Shown: positions 62,945 through 64,000 of the stretch, piece by piece | How positions within the stretch are numbered: the stretch's first letter is position 1 | How the letters are laid out: every line of letters starts with the position of its first letter | Assembly (NCBI GenBank): GCA_024362935.1 | Contig: JANCRA010000011.1 | Location: 8,115,501-8,179,500 of the forward strand | Source: Setophaga petechia | Lineage: Eukaryota; Chordata; Aves; Passeriformes; Parulidae | Reading direction: 5' to 3' | DNA: 64,000 nucleotides | Position numbers and translations under genes: made by a program | The notes under the pieces: model-generated | Seen by the model: only the letters and a program-made list of their open reading frames with translations | Told to the model about the DNA's origin: nothing | Database searches by the model: none

Positions 62945-63236
62945 TTTCCTGAATGAACGCATTAATTTTATGAATTTTGTATTGGCAGAAAAGTTATGAC
63001 TCCTATTCCAGCTACAGGCAGAAATAGTCATTTCAACTCTGTACACAATTCACCTGGAACACTGTTTCTTTCTCACTCATCAAACAACCGTTTCCTGAAT
63101 GAAGGCATTAATGTTATAAATTTTGTATTGGCAAAAAAAGCTAAGACTCCTATTCCAGCTACAAGCAGAAATAGTCATTCCAACTCTGAGCACAATTGAC
63201 CTTGAACACTGTTTCTTTTTCATTCATCAAACATTG
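62945..63236. repeat. 146-bp tandem duplication, two diverged copies
   Basis: Copy 1 (62945-63090) and copy 2 (63091 to about 63236) both run TTTCCTGAATGAA..GCATTAA, through CTCCTATTCCAGCTACA and AGAAATAGTCATT, to AACACTGTTTCTTT..CATCAAACA. Roughly one base in ten differs, so the duplication is old enough to have diverged. No transposon is recognised in the unit. Confidence 0.95.
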
Positions 63237-63572
63237 TTTACTTTCAGGGCCCATGCTTTTGGAGCAGTATCCCTCTCTCTTGAGCAGGTCTGGCCCTGTT
63301 TGGATCTCAGCTATTTTGGGCATAGATAGCTTTCACCAGAAGTCTCTGGAAGTCCTACATATATGGCATTGTGTCTTTTCCCTGGACTACTTTTCTCTGA
63401 ATCAAGATCCAGTTAGTGATCTGGAAATTACTATTTTGGTAGTTATTAGTGTCTCTGCCCTGTAAGTCTGCCAATATATAATTTTATGACAAAGTAACTT
63501 ATTTTTTCCTCCTTATGTTGTGTGTCATAGCTCTCTTAAACTGCTGAAATCTTTTTAATGAACTCTTTACAA

Positions 63573-63599
63573 TAATGGTCTCTTTTAGAGAGACCATTA
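63573..63599. repeat. perfect 11-bp inverted repeat, 5-nt loop
   Basis: TAATGGTCTCT and AGAGACCATTA are exact reverse complements around TTTAG. Confidence 0.95.
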
Positions 63600-64000
63600 G
63601 TCCTTGATTTCTTACATTTCAAACCAGGCTTCTTTTCTCTGTAGATCATGCTACTTGTAAATGCATATGGTGTATGTATTTACAGTTTGAAAGAATATTC
63701 AGTGCTTCTGCAAGGTAATTAGCAGATATTCGTCCATGCCTTTTATATAGCAAAGAACCACTCCAAAATATTTAAATGTTGCTCTTGAATGAAAATACAG
63801 TTAGGCAAATTTTTGCCACTGAAATCCATCATTCATTAGATTCAGCCTTACTTTTGCACACTTCAAAGAAACGATTGCATAAAACCTCACCATACTTCAT
63901 GGATGAAATGCATGGGATAATATAGGAATTTTGCCTTAACCTCTCCACCGTTTTCTTTTAAGATTTGAAGAAATATTAGCTTTCCCTCTGCTCTGCTCTA

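Larger units (their letters stand above)
62108..64000. other. ENPP2: start of intron 26
   Basis: The first 135 bp stay open in frame with exon 26 (see findings). Then a 146-bp tandem duplication (62945-63236) and an 11-bp hairpin (63573-63599). No further ENPP2 exon is recognisable before the window ends. Confidence 0.85.

Overview
The window is vertebrate nuclear DNA, most likely from a bird. The evidence is a spliced vertebrate gene with GT-AG introns, an AT-rich background, several 5'-truncated CR1 LINEs ending in the avian-type tail (a variant of TTCCAACC...ATTCTATGAT), and no recognisable Alu, L1 or other mammalian SINE. The species cannot be named from the sequence; a neoavian or passerine bird is a guess.

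One gene dominates: ENPP2 (autotaxin), the secreted lysophospholipase D that makes lysophosphatidic acid. It runs on the + strand from the start codon at 10954 to an exon ending at 62107. I placed 25 coding exons by reading the protein through matched splice phases. They give about 803 residues without the alternative exon. Human exon numbering is used (exons 1-20 and 22-26). The last coding exon or exons, roughly 57 residues in the human protein, lie beyond the right edge. All metal-binding and catalytic residues, both somatomedin-B domains, the RGD, the furin site and the nuclease-like calcium loop are present. The polybasic, alternatively spliced exon 12 of the alpha isoform is also present (41445-41597). 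The gamma-isoform exon 21 could not be found.

Layout. 1-10300: upstream flank with no recognised gene, a possible solo LTR on the - strand (about 3048-3344), two CR1 fragments (6510-6746 and 7350-8240) and a CTCF-like motif at 8278-8292. 10340-10986: GC-rich promoter, two TATA-like boxes and exon 1. 10987-36727: signal peptide, SMB domains and first half of the phosphodiesterase domain; intron 3 holds an unexplained 202-codon antisense ORF. 36728-54314: optional exon 12 and the rest of the phosphodiesterase domain; intron 14 carries a 1.2-kb CR1. 54598-62107: linker and nuclease-like domain. 62108-64000: start of intron 26, with an open read-through tail, a 146-bp tandem duplication and a perfect hairpin.

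Points most worth a second look: the bird version of the alpha-specific exon; the antisense ORF pair in intron 3; the in-frame upstream start and paired TATA boxes; the possible composite terminal exon after exon 26; and the lineage-specific shortening at the exon 19/20 junction.
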